This document shows, in pieces, positions 24,994 through 33,946 of a stretch of DNA of 64,000 nucleotides; position 1 is the first letter of the stretch; each line of letters begins with the position of its first letter. A model generated the notes under the pieces. The model was not told the DNA's origin and did no database searches. It worked only from the letters and a program-made list of their open reading frames with translations. The position numbers were made by a program, and so were the translations under genes. This stretch comes from Paenibacillus xylanexedens (GTDB lineage: Bacteria > Bacillota > Bacilli > Paenibacillales > Paenibacillaceae): the NCBI RefSeq assembly GCF_001908275.1, contig NZ_CP018620.1:4774001-4838000 (forward strand). Reading direction: 5' to 3'.

Positions 24994-25419
24994 TTAAATA
25001 TTATTCTTATCACTGAATTCAATGCAAAAAGGTTGCATCTCAGGTTTTAAGCAATACTCTATTCTTTCTCTGAAGTTTTTCCATTCGACTTTTAAAATGG
25101 CTTCTTCGATTGGAAAGAAACCAGACTCTAAGCTCTCCGATGTTGTCGTTAATTCTCCTCCTATTGGTTTGGCTAGAAATAATGTGTTACATATTGAATT
25201 TTCGATATTCTGAAATATTCCACAGAATTTGATGATTTCAATGTCGATTCCGGACTCCTCTTTCGTTTCTCTGATCGCAGCTTGACTTAGGGATTCTCCT
25301 TCTTCTACTTGACCACCTGGCATTTCCCATCCTCTTCGTGGTCCTCTAATAAGCAATAATTCATTTTTGTCGTTTATCACGATTGCAGCGGCAGATAAGA
25401 TATGTTTTGGAGGGCTCAT
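24994..25419 (-). CDS. Nudix hydrolase
   Basis: A 141-residue Nudix-box protein that hydrolyses a nucleoside diphosphate linked to another moiety. The box follows GX5EX7REUXEEXGU: GGQVEEGESLSQAAIRETKE then ESGID, with all catalytic glutamates present. The upstream LLIRGPRRGWEMPGG is typical of MutT-like members. The start ATG follows AGGAGTCGAATAA. It sits between a methyltransferase and a phosphotransferase gene. Substrate not predictable. Confidence 0.9.
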   Translation of the reverse strand: MSPPKHILSAAAIVINDKNELLLIRGPRRGWEMPGGQVEEGESLSQAAIRETKEESGIDIEIIKFCGIFQNIENSICNTLFLAKPIGGELTTTSESLESGFFPIEEAILKVEWKNFRERIEYCLKPEMQPFCIEFSDKNNI

Positions 25420-25476
25420 TTATTCGACTCCTTCTAGAGAGATTAATATACGTTTGAAGAACAATTTATTGGCACA

Positions 25477-26256
25477 CTAAAAGAAGTTATATATCCCGTC
25501 TTCAAAATAATTATATTCTTCATCCGTTATTCTTAACTTTCCATACCCGTTATAAAAGATTTCTCTATCTCTTTCATTATCAAAAGCATTATGCTTCGGT
25601 CTAATGGCTAACGCTACATCATATCTTGGATCGCCATAAGCTGCTCCTGCCCAGTCAATAACTCCAACAATATTGCAATCATTAACTAGCACATTATCTA
25701 TAGTAAAATCTCCATGAATGAAAGTGTTCTCTATTGGTTTTGGTCTTCCTTCTTTCAACTGTTGAAGTAGTTCTGCTGAGCCGTCTACAGCAAAGTGAGT
25801 TAGATTATATTCTGCTTTATTAAGCATTGTATCTAACCAAGGACTGTTGTTGTTCAATAATTCAACAGGACAAGAGCATTCATGTATTTTCTTTAAACAA
25901 AGCCCAAAGTTAAAAATCGCTTTTTCTTTACATTGGAGGTCAGGCATTTTAGAGAGAAATTCTCTTAAACTTATTCCATCAATATAATCCATCAGAAGCC
26001 ATCTCGATGTGTCCTCAATATGAAATGAATATGCCTTTGGAACAGGGAGTCCCGTATGGTAAAGGTATTGGAGCACCTTATATTCATCGGATAACCATTC
26101 ATTATAAAGATCGTTTTCTGTCTTCTTGATGATGTACTTTTGATCAAACGTATCCAGTATAGCCACAGTAGAAGTATGACCTTGCTTAGGAAAAGTGATT
26201 TTCTGAACTTCCCCTATATGTTCTTTTATTTCAATTGGGAGATCTTGAATATTCAT
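25477..26256 (-). CDS. Aminoglycoside-phosphotransferase-like (APH) kinase
   Basis: A 259-residue protein with an eukaryotic-kinase-like fold. The catalytic loop is FIHGDFTIDNVLV (HGDxxxxN) and the metal-binding segment VIDWAGAAYGDPRYD. The APH family phosphorylates aminoglycosides, macrolides or small metabolites. No resistance phenotype can be claimed. The start ATG (MNIQDLP) follows AAAGGATAAAACT; the frame continues upstream without RBS. Transcribed with the minus-strand group. Confidence 0.85.
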   Translation of the reverse strand: MNIQDLPIEIKEHIGEVQKITFPKQGHTSTVAILDTFDQKYIIKKTENDLYNEWLSDEYKVLQYLYHTGLPVPKAYSFHIEDTSRWLLMDYIDGISLREFLSKMPDLQCKEKAIFNFGLCLKKIHECSCPVELLNNNSPWLDTMLNKAEYNLTHFAVDGSAELLQQLKEGRPKPIENTFIHGDFTIDNVLVNDCNIVGVIDWAGAAYGDPRYDVALAIRPKHNAFDNERDREIFYNGYGKLRITDEEYNYFEDGIYNFF

Positions 26257-26410
26257 AGTTTTATCCTTTCTACAATTACATGCCCTTTCTCTTTCAGATA
26301 AAGTCAATAAAACAATTCCACATTTTGATTAATTTACCTTAATTATTTCTATAATAACCCATGCTGCAATATTTGCGAAGTGAATTTAAAAGCGTATACA
26401 ATTCACTTCA

Positions 26411-26445
26411 AATCAAAAAGAACCCTCCCGCAGGAGCGTTCTCCG
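26411..26445 (-). terminator. Terminator of the small Cys-rich protein gene
   Basis: AGAACGCTCC and GGAGGGTTCT arms are followed by TTTTG on the minus strand. Confidence 0.8.
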
Positions 26446-26457
26446 TGAATGATTAGC

Positions 26458-26667
26458 CTAAGCGTACATCAAGTCCATAAACCCGCGAGTTACATCTCCA
26501 CCTTCAGCTGGTTCGGGTTGGTCTGCCTGTGCGTGTTCTGCCATGCAAGCCTTCACCGCTTCCTCTGTTGTACAACGATTCGCATCGTCACATGTGTAGC
26601 ATAATTGAAGCATATATCTGGTTAATTCATCCGCCTGCGTGAATTGAGTTTGACCGTTGGTTCTCAT
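26458..26667 (-). CDS. Small cysteine-containing hypothetical protein
   Basis: A 69-residue protein, acidic, with four cysteines in LCYTCDDANRCTTEEAV and KACMAEH. The spacing CxxC-x5-C-x8-C might bind a metal, but no family is recognised. Three in-frame starts exist. The ATG giving MRTNGQTQ is preferred because AAGGAG is about 8 nt upstream; it is only 2 nt from the preceding ATG. It has its own terminator and no partner genes. Confidence 0.65.
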   Translation of the reverse strand: MRTNGQTQFTQADELTRYMLQLCYTCDDANRCTTEEAVKACMAEHAQADQPEPAEGGDVTRGFMDLMYA

Positions 26668-26745
26668 CTTCATCACTCCTTCTCTTGTTGAGTTAAATAT
26701 ATCACCTTCTAGTGGATTTATTTGTGATTTATTTCACAAACTAAG

Positions 26746-26786
26746 CAAAAAAAAGAAAGGAACCCTTAGGCTCCTCTCCTTTCTCC
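26746..26786 (-). terminator. Terminator of the Ycf48-like lipoprotein gene
   Basis: AGAAAGGA and TCCTTTCT arms lie around an inner AGG..CCT pair, followed by TTTTTTTT on the minus strand, 30 bp past the stop at 26816. Confidence 0.85.
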
Positions 26787-26815
26787 TATCTATTCACATC
26801 GATAACACTCTACGT

Positions 26816-28093
26816 TTATAGTACTTTCCAATGTACACCGCCGTCCACCGTTTGCAATAACAACGATCTTTTGGCATCTGTGTTTTCAACCAGTATCCAG
26901 CCAAGCTTGGAGGTAACCATCTGCATCTTCACAATCTCCGGATAGTCTTCCAAAATTTTCTCCAGTACACTGCTTGCAGGAAGAGCGCTCCATGTTTTGC
27001 CCGCATCCTTAGTGTGGTAGGTTATGCCCTTTTGCATCGCCCAACCTTCCAATGCGTTCAGAAATACCGGTGAAAGGTTACGATTCGGACCCGTTTGTTT
27101 GTATAAAGTGAAATTGGACAGCTTCCAGCTCTTTCCGCCATCTGTTGTGAAGAATCCATTGAATGTCGTGCTCTCGCCTTTAGAACAGGACATTGACATC
27201 CAGGCTGACTGTGCTTCACGTCCAAAAAATTGTGGTGAACTAACACTGAAATTACCACACCCGTTGAATTTGTTTCGATCAAAAAAGGATGGCCCAGTAT
27301 CCCAGTTCTCTCCGCCGTCTGATGTTACATACAACTTCGGTGTACCGAACTCAAGCGCTGTTAAGAAACCATGCTTTGGATCCGAGAAAGTCATCCCCGT
27401 GGTGTATCCACGTTTGGAAATCTCTTCTGCTTCCTGTTTGCCATCTTCATCACTGGATGACATCCGATTCCAGGTAATTCCACCGTCCTCGGTAAAGTAA
27501 AGTTTCTTGTCCTGTTTACCAATAGCGGTATCGACCGTGGTGAGAATCCAGCCTTTCTCAGGAGATACAAATGAGATCGCAGTCACTTTATCCGTCTTAG
27601 ACAGAGAAGACAGGCTCCAAGTTACGCCCCCGTTGTTGGTGCGAAGCACCATGGTATCTGTTCCACCCATGCCTTCACGAACAATCCAACCATGTGCACG
27701 ATCTACAAAATAAATGCTTTGTCCATATTTAGGGTTAGCCGGAAACTGTACATTTTCCGAAGGTGAAATATTGGTCCAGGTCTTTCCCTGATCCTGAGTG
27801 TAGTACAGGCGCAGCGCATTCCGCGTCACACCCCACGCCAATCCTCCGTTGTCATTGAGCAACTGAAAATCGGTCAAACGGGTCTGTATTTGGTACTTGG
27901 CCATATCTGCAGATTCTGTACTGTTCACAGGGGGAACGACAGTTAATGTCTGCCCTGTATTCCCGGCGTCCTCCTGCTGCTGCGGAGGTTCTGCTACCGG
28001 AGGTTGATCTGAGTCGGTGCATGCAGCCAATACAGCTGCTATACCTATAGACAGCAATGCTGTCTGCGTGATTTTAATCCATTGCGAACGCAA
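26816..28093 (-). CDS. Lipoprotein with Ycf48/BNR-type beta-propeller repeats
   Basis: A 425-residue exported lipoprotein: signal sequence ending in the lipobox VLAAC at residues about 22-26, then a Gln/Pro/Glu linker. Repeated Asp-box blades follow: YYTQDQGKTWTNI, RTNNGGVTWSLSS, YFTEDGGITWNRM, YVTSDGGENWDTG, FFTTDGGKSWKLS, YHTKDAGKTWSAL and LQTVDGGVHWKVL (seven S/T-x-D-x-G-x-T-W motifs). This matches Ycf48/sialidase-like propellers. The role in Gram-positives is unknown. The start is TTG after GAGAGGTGGAACCCAC. A surface-located binding or assembly role is an inference. Confidence 0.83.
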   Translation of the reverse strand: MRSQWIKITQTALLSIGIAAVLAACTDSDQPPVAEPPQQQEDAGNTGQTLTVVPPVNSTESADMAKYQIQTRLTDFQLLNDNGGLAWGVTRNALRLYYTQDQGKTWTNISPSENVQFPANPKYGQSIYFVDRAHGWIVREGMGGTDTMVLRTNNGGVTWSLSSLSKTDKVTAISFVSPEKGWILTTVDTAIGKQDKKLYFTEDGGITWNRMSSSDEDGKQEAEEISKRGYTTGMTFSDPKHGFLTALEFGTPKLYVTSDGGENWDTGPSFFDRNKFNGCGNFSVSSPQFFGREAQSAWMSMSCSKGESTTFNGFFTTDGGKSWKLSNFTLYKQTGPNRNLSPVFLNALEGWAMQKGITYHTKDAGKTWSALPASSVLEKILEDYPEIVKMQMVTSKLGWILVENTDAKRSLLLQTVDGGVHWKVL

Positions 28094-28430
28094 GTGGGTT
28101 CCACCTCTCTCATCCAATATACAGGCGCGCATGCCTGTCCTATGGCGTTTTATTTACGATTCATCAGAATCCACTGCTCCTATTCTACCACAAACCTTAT
28201 GTAAAAGGCTCATTGCCCACTCATGGTTGGCCCGCTCCCTTTTTCCAGTTCATACTCTGGGCTATAGGTCGCACATTTATTACCATTAATTTCATCCTAA
28301 ACTGTTTTTCGACGGAATAATTGGTAAAAAGACATGAAATGTGAACTATTTTATAGACAACACTCGCTTTATATTCTCTAATCCCTTAATATGGATGGGA
28401 GTATAACCCAAAAAGGAGAGGATATTGAAC

Positions 28431-29360
28431 ATGACAAATAGTGCAGCTCTGAAACCAAGTCGTGTCGTGATTGTAGGCATGGGTGCGGTGGGAACAACAA
28501 CGGGATACACGCTAATGTTGAGACAGCGTTCGTCCGAGTTGGTATTTGTGGATGTGAATCATGATAAAGCAACCGGCGAAATGCTGGATATGAACCACGG
28601 TCTTCCATTTACGGGAGGCGTGAAAGTATGGGCTGGCGATTATTCCGACTGCAAAGATGCAGATATCATTATTATTACAGCGGGTGCTTCCCAGAAGCCG
28701 GGCGAAACTCGGATTGATCTGCTGAAGAAAAATGCAAGCATTTTCAAAGATATTATTGAGCGCATTACTGAAGTGAATTCTCATGGTATTTTACTGATTG
28801 CAACCAATCCTGTAGATATTTTGTCCTATACTTCATGGAAACAAAGCGGATGGCCTGCTTCCCGTGTCATCGGTTCAGGTACATTGCTCGATAGCGCACG
28901 TTTCCGTTACCTGATTGGTAAGAATAAAGGGATCGACCCGCGTAGTATTCACGCACACATTATTGGTGAGCATGGAGATTCCGAAGTACCGGTATGGAGC
29001 CTGGCTAACGTTGCAGGAACAGATCTGGAATTGGATGAAGAAACACAACAGGATATCTTCGACCGCACCAAAAATGCAGCGTATGAGATTATTAATGCCA
29101 AAGGCGCGACTTCCTATGCAATCGCCCTTGCTCTGGACCGCATTGTAGCTGCAATTCTCGGCAACGAAGGCTCCGTTCTGAACGTATCCACGTACCTTGA
29201 AGACTACAATGGTGTATCGGATGTTTATCTGGGTGTTCCATGTGTTGTCGATCGCAACGGTGTGCGCGAAATTCTGCCTCTTCCGCTGAATGAAACCGAA
29301 AAAGTGGCTTTCCAGGCTTCTGCTAACAAATTAAAAGAACAGATCGCTGGATTGGAATAA
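28431..29360 (+). CDS. ldh: L-lactate dehydrogenase
   Basis: A 309-residue NAD-dependent L-lactate dehydrogenase that reduces pyruvate to lactate in fermentation. The nucleotide fold GMGAVGTTTG is followed by the loop GASQKPGETR, whose Gln marks LDH rather than malate dehydrogenase (Arg). Also present are the substrate Arg/Asp region LLDSARFR and the catalytic IGEHGDSEVP histidine. The start could be TTG 28425 or ATG 28431; both follow AAGGAGAGG, and the ATG is reported. A hairpin follows the gene. Regulation by Rex is plausible for the family, but I saw no convincing Rex site. Confidence 0.93.
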   Translation: MTNSAALKPSRVVIVGMGAVGTTTGYTLMLRQRSSELVFVDVNHDKATGEMLDMNHGLPFTGGVKVWAGDYSDCKDADIIIITAGASQKPGETRIDLLKKNASIFKDIIERITEVNSHGILLIATNPVDILSYTSWKQSGWPASRVIGSGTLLDSARFRYLIGKNKGIDPRSIHAHIIGEHGDSEVPVWSLANVAGTDLELDEETQQDIFDRTKNAAYEIINAKGATSYAIALALDRIVAAILGNEGSVLNVSTYLEDYNGVSDVYLGVPCVVDRNGVREILPLPLNETEKVAFQASANKLKEQIAGLE

Positions 29361-29431
29361 TCCAGCCACGCAATCATTCATATCGTGAACGATTTAGCAT
29401 GTTAAACGGTGTGAATTAAGATATCCGTGCT

Positions 29432-29486
29432 AGCCAAAAGGACCATTTGTTTCTTCCAGAGAGAAGAAGCGAATGGTTCTTTGGTT
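29432..29486 (+). terminator. Hairpin after ldh
   Basis: CCAAAGGACCATT-type and AATGGTTCTTTGG arms with an inner CTTC/GAAG pair form a long imperfect stem. The tail TTTGACTTC is only weakly T-rich. Confidence 0.6.
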
Positions 29487-29524
29487 TGACTTCTATTTAT
29501 ATAACTATTTAAATATCAGATATT

Positions 29525-29552
29525 AGTTTACATAATATTAATTATGTTTAAA
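29525..29552 (+). other. dif-like recombination site, copy 1
   Basis: Three elements in the 11-6-11 spacing of Xer sites: AGTTTACATAA, TATTAA, TTATGTTTAAA. The first arm is identical to the complement of the XerD half TTATGTAAACT of B. subtilis dif as I recall it. The second arm is its imperfect inverted repeat. It lies 82 bp past the stop of the tyrosine recombinase at 29634. Confidence 0.55.
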
Positions 29553-29575
29553 TTTCCTGCATCCCAATCAATAAC

Positions 29576-29606
29576 AAAAAAAGCCTGTCACTTGGACAGA
29601 CTCCTT
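29576..29606 (-). terminator. Terminator of the XerC/D-like gene
   Basis: AGTCTGTC and GACAGGCT arms are followed by TTTTTT on the minus strand, 30 bp past the stop. Confidence 0.85.
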
Positions 29607-29633
29607 TTTGGATCAAATATTGGCTTTTTTCTT

Positions 29634-30554
29634 CTAATATGTCGGAAGTTTAACGTCCAGCAGAGCCATAGCCTCTTCTTTCTCCCTACTGGTTACGTGT
29701 GTGTACACGGTTGTCGTTTGAATCGATGCATGACCAAGCAGTTCCTGTACCGTACGCAAGTCGGCACCACGCCGTAACATCATGGTCGCGAAAGAGTGAC
29801 GCAGCTTATGACTGGAGTAGTTTTGACGTTGATTGGCTGGTGATTCCTGCTGGAAGCGTTCAAAGGTTTCGGTGGATATGAGCTGGATGCTGCGAATCGA
29901 CAGTCTCTTCCCTTTCTGCGAGACAAATAACGCTTCCTCTTTTGGCCGCCAAGGATCGAGACGCTCAGCCATCGCTTGAGATAATACTTTTGCCACAGTC
30001 TCCGGTACAGGGAGCGAGCGCCATTTACGACCTTTACCAAATACATCCAATGTACGCCGCTCCGCATTATAGTCTTTGCAATCCAACGCATGCACTTCTC
30101 CAACCCGTAATCCCATATATCCCATCAATAGAAAAACAGCCAGATTACGTGTACGATACTTGCCTTCTACCGACTCCAAAAAACGTGTCAGCCCACTTTC
30201 ATCAAGGAAAACGGGCGCACGGTTTTTTTCGGTTTTGGATTTCTTGATCCCAAACGCCGGATTATTCGTTAACAATTCGAGTTCAATGAGGGACTTGTAA
30301 AAACAGTTCACCGCCGCATGTTTGCGATTTCTTGTGGCATCACTAACCCCACGCTCTCGCGCGCGGGACAGAAAAGACAACACATGCAGCTTTTTGACCT
30401 GCTCCAGTGACTTTCCTTGAATGGAGATCAGGAATTCCACCACGTCACCCGTGTATGATTTTACCGTATGGCCTGTATATCCGGCGTCCTTCATCCATAT
30501 GTGAAAAGCTTCAAGCTCGTCCGCATATTGCTCCTGAATCTCCTCGGTCATCAT
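29634..30554 (-). CDS. Tyrosine recombinase, XerC/XerD-like
   Basis: A 306-residue site-specific recombinase of Xer size. The N-terminal SAM-like DNA-binding domain covers residues 1-100. The catalytic domain shows the first Arg in [11 protein letters not shown], the Lys in [12 protein letters not shown]-x-x-R as [12 protein letters not shown], the second His in [10 protein letters not shown] and the nucleophilic Tyr in VYTHV. All catalytic residues are present. Xer proteins resolve chromosome dimers at dif, or move integrative elements. It is a monocistronic gene with its own terminator, and a dif-like sequence lies 82 bp downstream. Whether it is the housekeeping XerC or XerD or a third paralogue cannot be told without comparison. 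Confidence 0.88.
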   Translation of the reverse strand: MMTEEIQEQYADELEAFHIWMKDAGYTGHTVKSYTGDVVEFLISIQGKSLEQVKKLHVLSFLSRARERGVSDATRNRKHAAVNCFYKSLIELELLTNNPAFGIKKSKTEKNRAPVFLDESGLTRFLESVEGKYRTRNLAVFLLMGYMGLRVGEVHALDCKDYNAERRTLDVFGKGRKWRSLPVPETVAKVLSQAMAERLDPWRPKEEALFVSQKGKRLSIRSIQLISTETFERFQQESPANQRQNYSSHKLRHSFATMMLRRGADLRTVQELLGHASIQTTTVYTHVTSREKEEAMALLDVKLPTY

Positions 30555-30648
30555 CTGTCTACGTCACCTCAATTCGGTTAAAATTGACTAAGATTATTTA
30601 CACGGGCACTGCGATGACAGAACAACCTTCTTAAGCTGAACAGAGCCC

Positions 30649-31728
30649 CTAGGCTTCATCCACAATGACAACGTCAATCAGCGGAATGATCACTTCGGGT
30701 TTGCCTTGACTACGAGTAAGTACAAACGATGGCAATGGATTCTCGTGCAGACCATTCACGGATTCACAGATCTGAGTATATAAATCCATGTGCAACGTCT
30801 CACCTTCACCAGCCACATCAATAACAGGCCAATCGTTCTGAACGCAGGCAGGCCAGTAAGCCAGCTCATTCGCAGGTACGATACTTAATTGCTGAATGGA
30901 CGGATCAATATGGTAGATCCCTTGCCGTTCAGGTTCATCACCCAGCTTGTCCACGGCAAGTATTCCAGCCGACTGCTCATCTGGTGCAGAATAGAGTGAA
31001 TAACACCACGGAGTAACACCCCAGGCGATCGCCATCAGCCCCTCTTCCAGCAACGTATCCGACAGTTCCCCTTCCGCAAATTGTTCGATCAGATTATGGT
31101 TACCCGGTCCCATCAGTTCCTCTACACGTTCAGCGAGTCGAGGCAGGTCAGCGAGAATGAATCCTCCTCTGCCGTAGGAGTCAAATACATGATGGTTTCT
31201 GCTCCACACAGCTTGAGATGGTGAACTCAACAACGCAGCTTCTGCCGGGAAAAGCGATATATATACGGTGATAACCTGCGCGTACTTAACCATTGCAAGC
31301 TGTTCAGGTTCGAGTGTACCTTCAGCAATACGAGGTGTTTTCATATGCAGGGAGATTCGAAGTTCGTATTCCCCCTCTGTAAATACTGACCAACCAAGAT
31401 TAACAGACTGTTCAACGCCTTCAATAGATGCAATGGAGATTGAGCTATCCGGTTTCAGGTTAACAGCATACTGCACGTATGCCAGCTCCTGACCATAGAT
31501 GATATTGGCATCCTGACGATTGACCGGTGAGTCCAACTGTTGTGCAATGACAGATACTTTACGTCCATCCTTCAGAAGGCGCTGCGGATCAATATCTAAC
31601 TGTAGGTCACCTGCACCTCCTGATTGTGAAACAACTAATTGTGCCTCTGCAAGTACGGATGAGTCAGCTAATGCAAATCCAAAAGTTGCATTTTGATGAT
31701 CTGAATTCGTATGTAATGGTGTGTTCAT
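30649..31728 (-). CDS. Hypothetical protein of unknown family
   Basis: A 359-residue cytoplasmic protein with no signal peptide or membrane segment. The N-terminal 170 residues look beta-rich (VSVIAQQLDSPVN; YVQYAVNLKPDSSISIA); the C-terminal half has mixed structure with ILADLPRLAERVEELMG and a cysteine pair region WCYSLYSAPD. I do not recognise it. The start ATG has AGAGGGGATGTATC upstream. Its length and well-placed RBS support a real gene. It is flanked by a recombinase gene and a permease gene but linked to neither. No homology could be tested. Confidence 0.7.
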   Translation of the reverse strand: MNTPLHTNSDHQNATFGFALADSSVLAEAQLVVSQSGGAGDLQLDIDPQRLLKDGRKVSVIAQQLDSPVNRQDANIIYGQELAYVQYAVNLKPDSSISIASIEGVEQSVNLGWSVFTEGEYELRISLHMKTPRIAEGTLEPEQLAMVKYAQVITVYISLFPAEAALLSSPSQAVWSRNHHVFDSYGRGGFILADLPRLAERVEELMGPGNHNLIEQFAEGELSDTLLEEGLMAIAWGVTPWCYSLYSAPDEQSAGILAVDKLGDEPERQGIYHIDPSIQQLSIVPANELAYWPACVQNDWPVIDVAGEGETLHMDLYTQICESVNGLHENPLPSFVLTRSQGKPEVIIPLIDVVIVDEA

Positions 31729-31988
31729 GATACATCCCCTCTCTTATGTCTGATGGCATGTCACATCCCCAAATATATTTCATATTTGTCTTAGCCGCAA
31801 CCCCGACTCCTTGATTAAGTTCGTCACGCCCCTTATTACTTACCCATATATGAAGAAAATTCCAACCTTCCCCTGCTGTTATCATCCTTTATCTTTCTAT
31901 ATAAAAAAAATCCCCTTCCCGCTTCGCCTAAGCGATACGAAATGAGGAAAAATGAAGATATTCTCGGTTAAAGATGTTCTCAACTAAT

Positions 31989-33425
31989 CTATTTATCCTT
32001 CGCTCTGAAAGCACTCGAGATCCGGCGTGCCGGATTCAGATGACTGTAATGACGTCCATACGCAAAGTAGATAATTAATCCAATGATCAACCAAGCAAAA
32101 AACGTAATCCATGTCAGAGCCGCAAGGCGTGTCATCAAGTATACACAACCCAATGCACTCAGAATCGGAATCAGTGGCACAAGTGGAACGCGGAATCCGC
32201 GTTTGAGATCAGGGTTATTTTTACGCAACACAATAATGCCCAGATTTACAACTGCAAAAGCAAACAACGTTCCGATGTTCGTTAGCTCCGCCAGATGTCC
32301 CAACGAGATGAACCCGGAGAACAAAGCCACGATAATGCCCGCAACCCATGTCCCTACCGCTGGTGTCTGACTCTTGCCACTAACTTTGGAGAAGACAGGT
32401 GACAGCAGTCCGTCACGAGACATGGAATAGAGCAAACGTGTCTGACCATACATCATGACCAGCAATACGGTCGTAATGCCGGCAATCGCTCCAAGAGATA
32501 CAATCCAGGATAATCCCTTCAATTGAACAAATTCAAATGCAAACGCAACCGGATCACTTACATTCAACATGTTATAAGGCACAATCCCTGTGAGGATCAA
32601 CGATACAACGATGTAGAGAACGGTACAGATTGCCAGTGACGCAATAATTCCAATCGGCAAATCCCGTTGTGGCTGCTTAACTTCTTCTGCCGCTGTGGAG
32701 ACCGCATCAAATCCGATGTAAGCAAAAAATACCGTAGCTGCTCCAGCTGTTACACCCGAGATACCAAAAGGCAAAAATGGCTGCCAGTTGGTTGGCTCTA
32801 CATAGAAAACACCTACACCAATGAAGATCAGCACCACGATAATTTTAATCGCTACCATGATGCCGTTCGCACGAGCAGCTTCCTTCACCCCTCGGGTAAG
32901 CAGGAAAGTGATAATTAACGTAATGACCGCAGCCGTGATATCAAAATAGGTTCCCTTTTCCGGGCTGAACGCACTCGTAAGCGCATGGGGTAACTCCAGT
33001 CCGAATCCGGACAATAACGTTTGAAAGTATCCAGACCATCCGCTAGCTACCGCCGCACTCGCGAATCCATATTCCAATATCAGATCCCATCCCAGAACCC
33101 AGGCAATCACTTCACCAAAAGCCGTATAGCTATACGTGTACGCACTGCCCGAGGCCGGTATGCTTGAGGCAAATTCCGAGTAACATAATGCCGCGAATGC
33201 ACATATGATACCTGCCAGCAAAAATGACAGTACAAGGCCAGGGCCAGCATACGTTGCGGCAGCTACACCAGTCAGCACAAAAATCCCGGTACCAATAATA
33301 GCTCCTACGCCAAGTGTGGTTAAGTCCAACGGACCGAGCGCCCGATTCAATGCACTGCTGTTATCGCCCGCTGAGGCAATTGATTTTTTACGAAATAATG
33401 AAGATCGTTGTTTGTTCTCACGCAT
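31989..33425 (-). CDS. Amino acid permease (APC superfamily, CAT-like)
   Basis: A 478-residue integral membrane permease with about 12 helices. APC hallmarks are GVGAIIGTGIFVLTG near residue 40, the FAALCYSEFASSIPASGSAYTY segment (read in parts), and FFAYIGFDAVSTAAEEVKQPQRD (read in parts), typical of YfnA/CAT-type cationic amino acid transporters in Bacillus. The start is the second in-frame ATG because GAGAGG is 9 nt from it and only 3 nt from the first. The 515-bp upstream gap contains a palindromic hairpin. Substrate (lysine, arginine or a branched amino acid) not assigned. Confidence 0.88.
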   Translation of the reverse strand: MRENKQRSSLFRKKSIASAGDNSSALNRALGPLDLTTLGVGAIIGTGIFVLTGVAAATYAGPGLVLSFLLAGIICAFAALCYSEFASSIPASGSAYTYSYTAFGEVIAWVLGWDLILEYGFASAAVASGWSGYFQTLLSGFGLELPHALTSAFSPEKGTYFDITAAVITLIITFLLTRGVKEAARANGIMVAIKIIVVLIFIGVGVFYVEPTNWQPFLPFGISGVTAGAATVFFAYIGFDAVSTAAEEVKQPQRDLPIGIIASLAICTVLYIVVSLILTGIVPYNMLNVSDPVAFAFEFVQLKGLSWIVSLGAIAGITTVLLVMMYGQTRLLYSMSRDGLLSPVFSKVSGKSQTPAVGTWVAGIIVALFSGFISLGHLAELTNIGTLFAFAVVNLGIIVLRKNNPDLKRGFRVPLVPLIPILSALGCVYLMTRLAALTWITFFAWLIIGLIIYFAYGRHYSHLNPARRISSAFRAKDK

Positions 33426-33673
33426 AGTCATGTTCCTCTCGTCATGAATCTTGATTGTGCTATGGATGTAGTAGCGATTGGATGGCTTCCCATCTGTTCT
33501 ATGAAAAAGTCGTTTGTTCTATCTTATCGATCACCTATAAAAACCTATCGAATTCTACACGTTATCGCGTTGCTTGGTTAAATTTATTTTTGTAGATCAC
33601 TTATTTTGTTCTTTTTCCGCGGAATTTATCATGATCTGTTGCACGTGGTTGAATATGAAAATGGATTTAAAAC

Positions 33674-33708
33674 AAAACTGCGTATAATTTATATTATGCG
33701 CAGTTTTT
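33674..33708. repeat. Near-perfect 15-bp palindromic hairpin in the permease leader
   Basis: AAAACTGCGTATAAT and ATTATGCGCAGTTTT are separated by 4 nt, with 14 of 15 pairs. On the minus strand it is followed by GTTTTAAAT, weakly T-rich. It lies about 250 bp upstream of the permease start, in a 515-bp gene-free stretch (33426-33946) that otherwise holds only the downstream terminator of the amidohydrolase. Confidence 0.7.
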
Positions 33709-33837
33709 ATGAGCCTATTTTTCCGCAAAAAAACATCTTATATCCCTTGTTATCTGAAGTTTAGAAAAAGAGAGCTCTTTTCGTCTTTTTCTGCTGTATC
33801 TTCCTCCCTTATCCTGTCTAATTCCACGATATGAAGG

Positions 33838-33876
33838 CATGTAAAAGAGCCACATAGCGTTATGCGGCCCTTTATT
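33838..33876 (-). terminator. Terminator of the amidohydrolase gene
   Basis: AAAGGGCC...CATA and TATG...GGCTCTTT arms form an imperfect stem followed by TTAC; the minus-strand T content is modest. About 70 bp past the stop at 33947. Confidence 0.65.
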
Positions 33877-33946
33877 TCTTACTATAGGTAGAGGTGTATA
33901 TAAAAATACGAACTGACTTCATTTCAGGCTTTTATGAAAAAGTAAA

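Noticed and set aside
28330..28425. A Rex (redox) operator in front of ldh
   Set aside because: GTGAACTATTTTATAGACAA only loosely resembles the TTGTGAA-N4-TTCACAA pattern; the right arm does not match.
29634..30554. The XerC/D-like gene as an integrase of a prophage
   Set aside because: No phage structural, lysis or excision genes and no tRNA-attachment site are present; size and motifs are those of Xer proteins.
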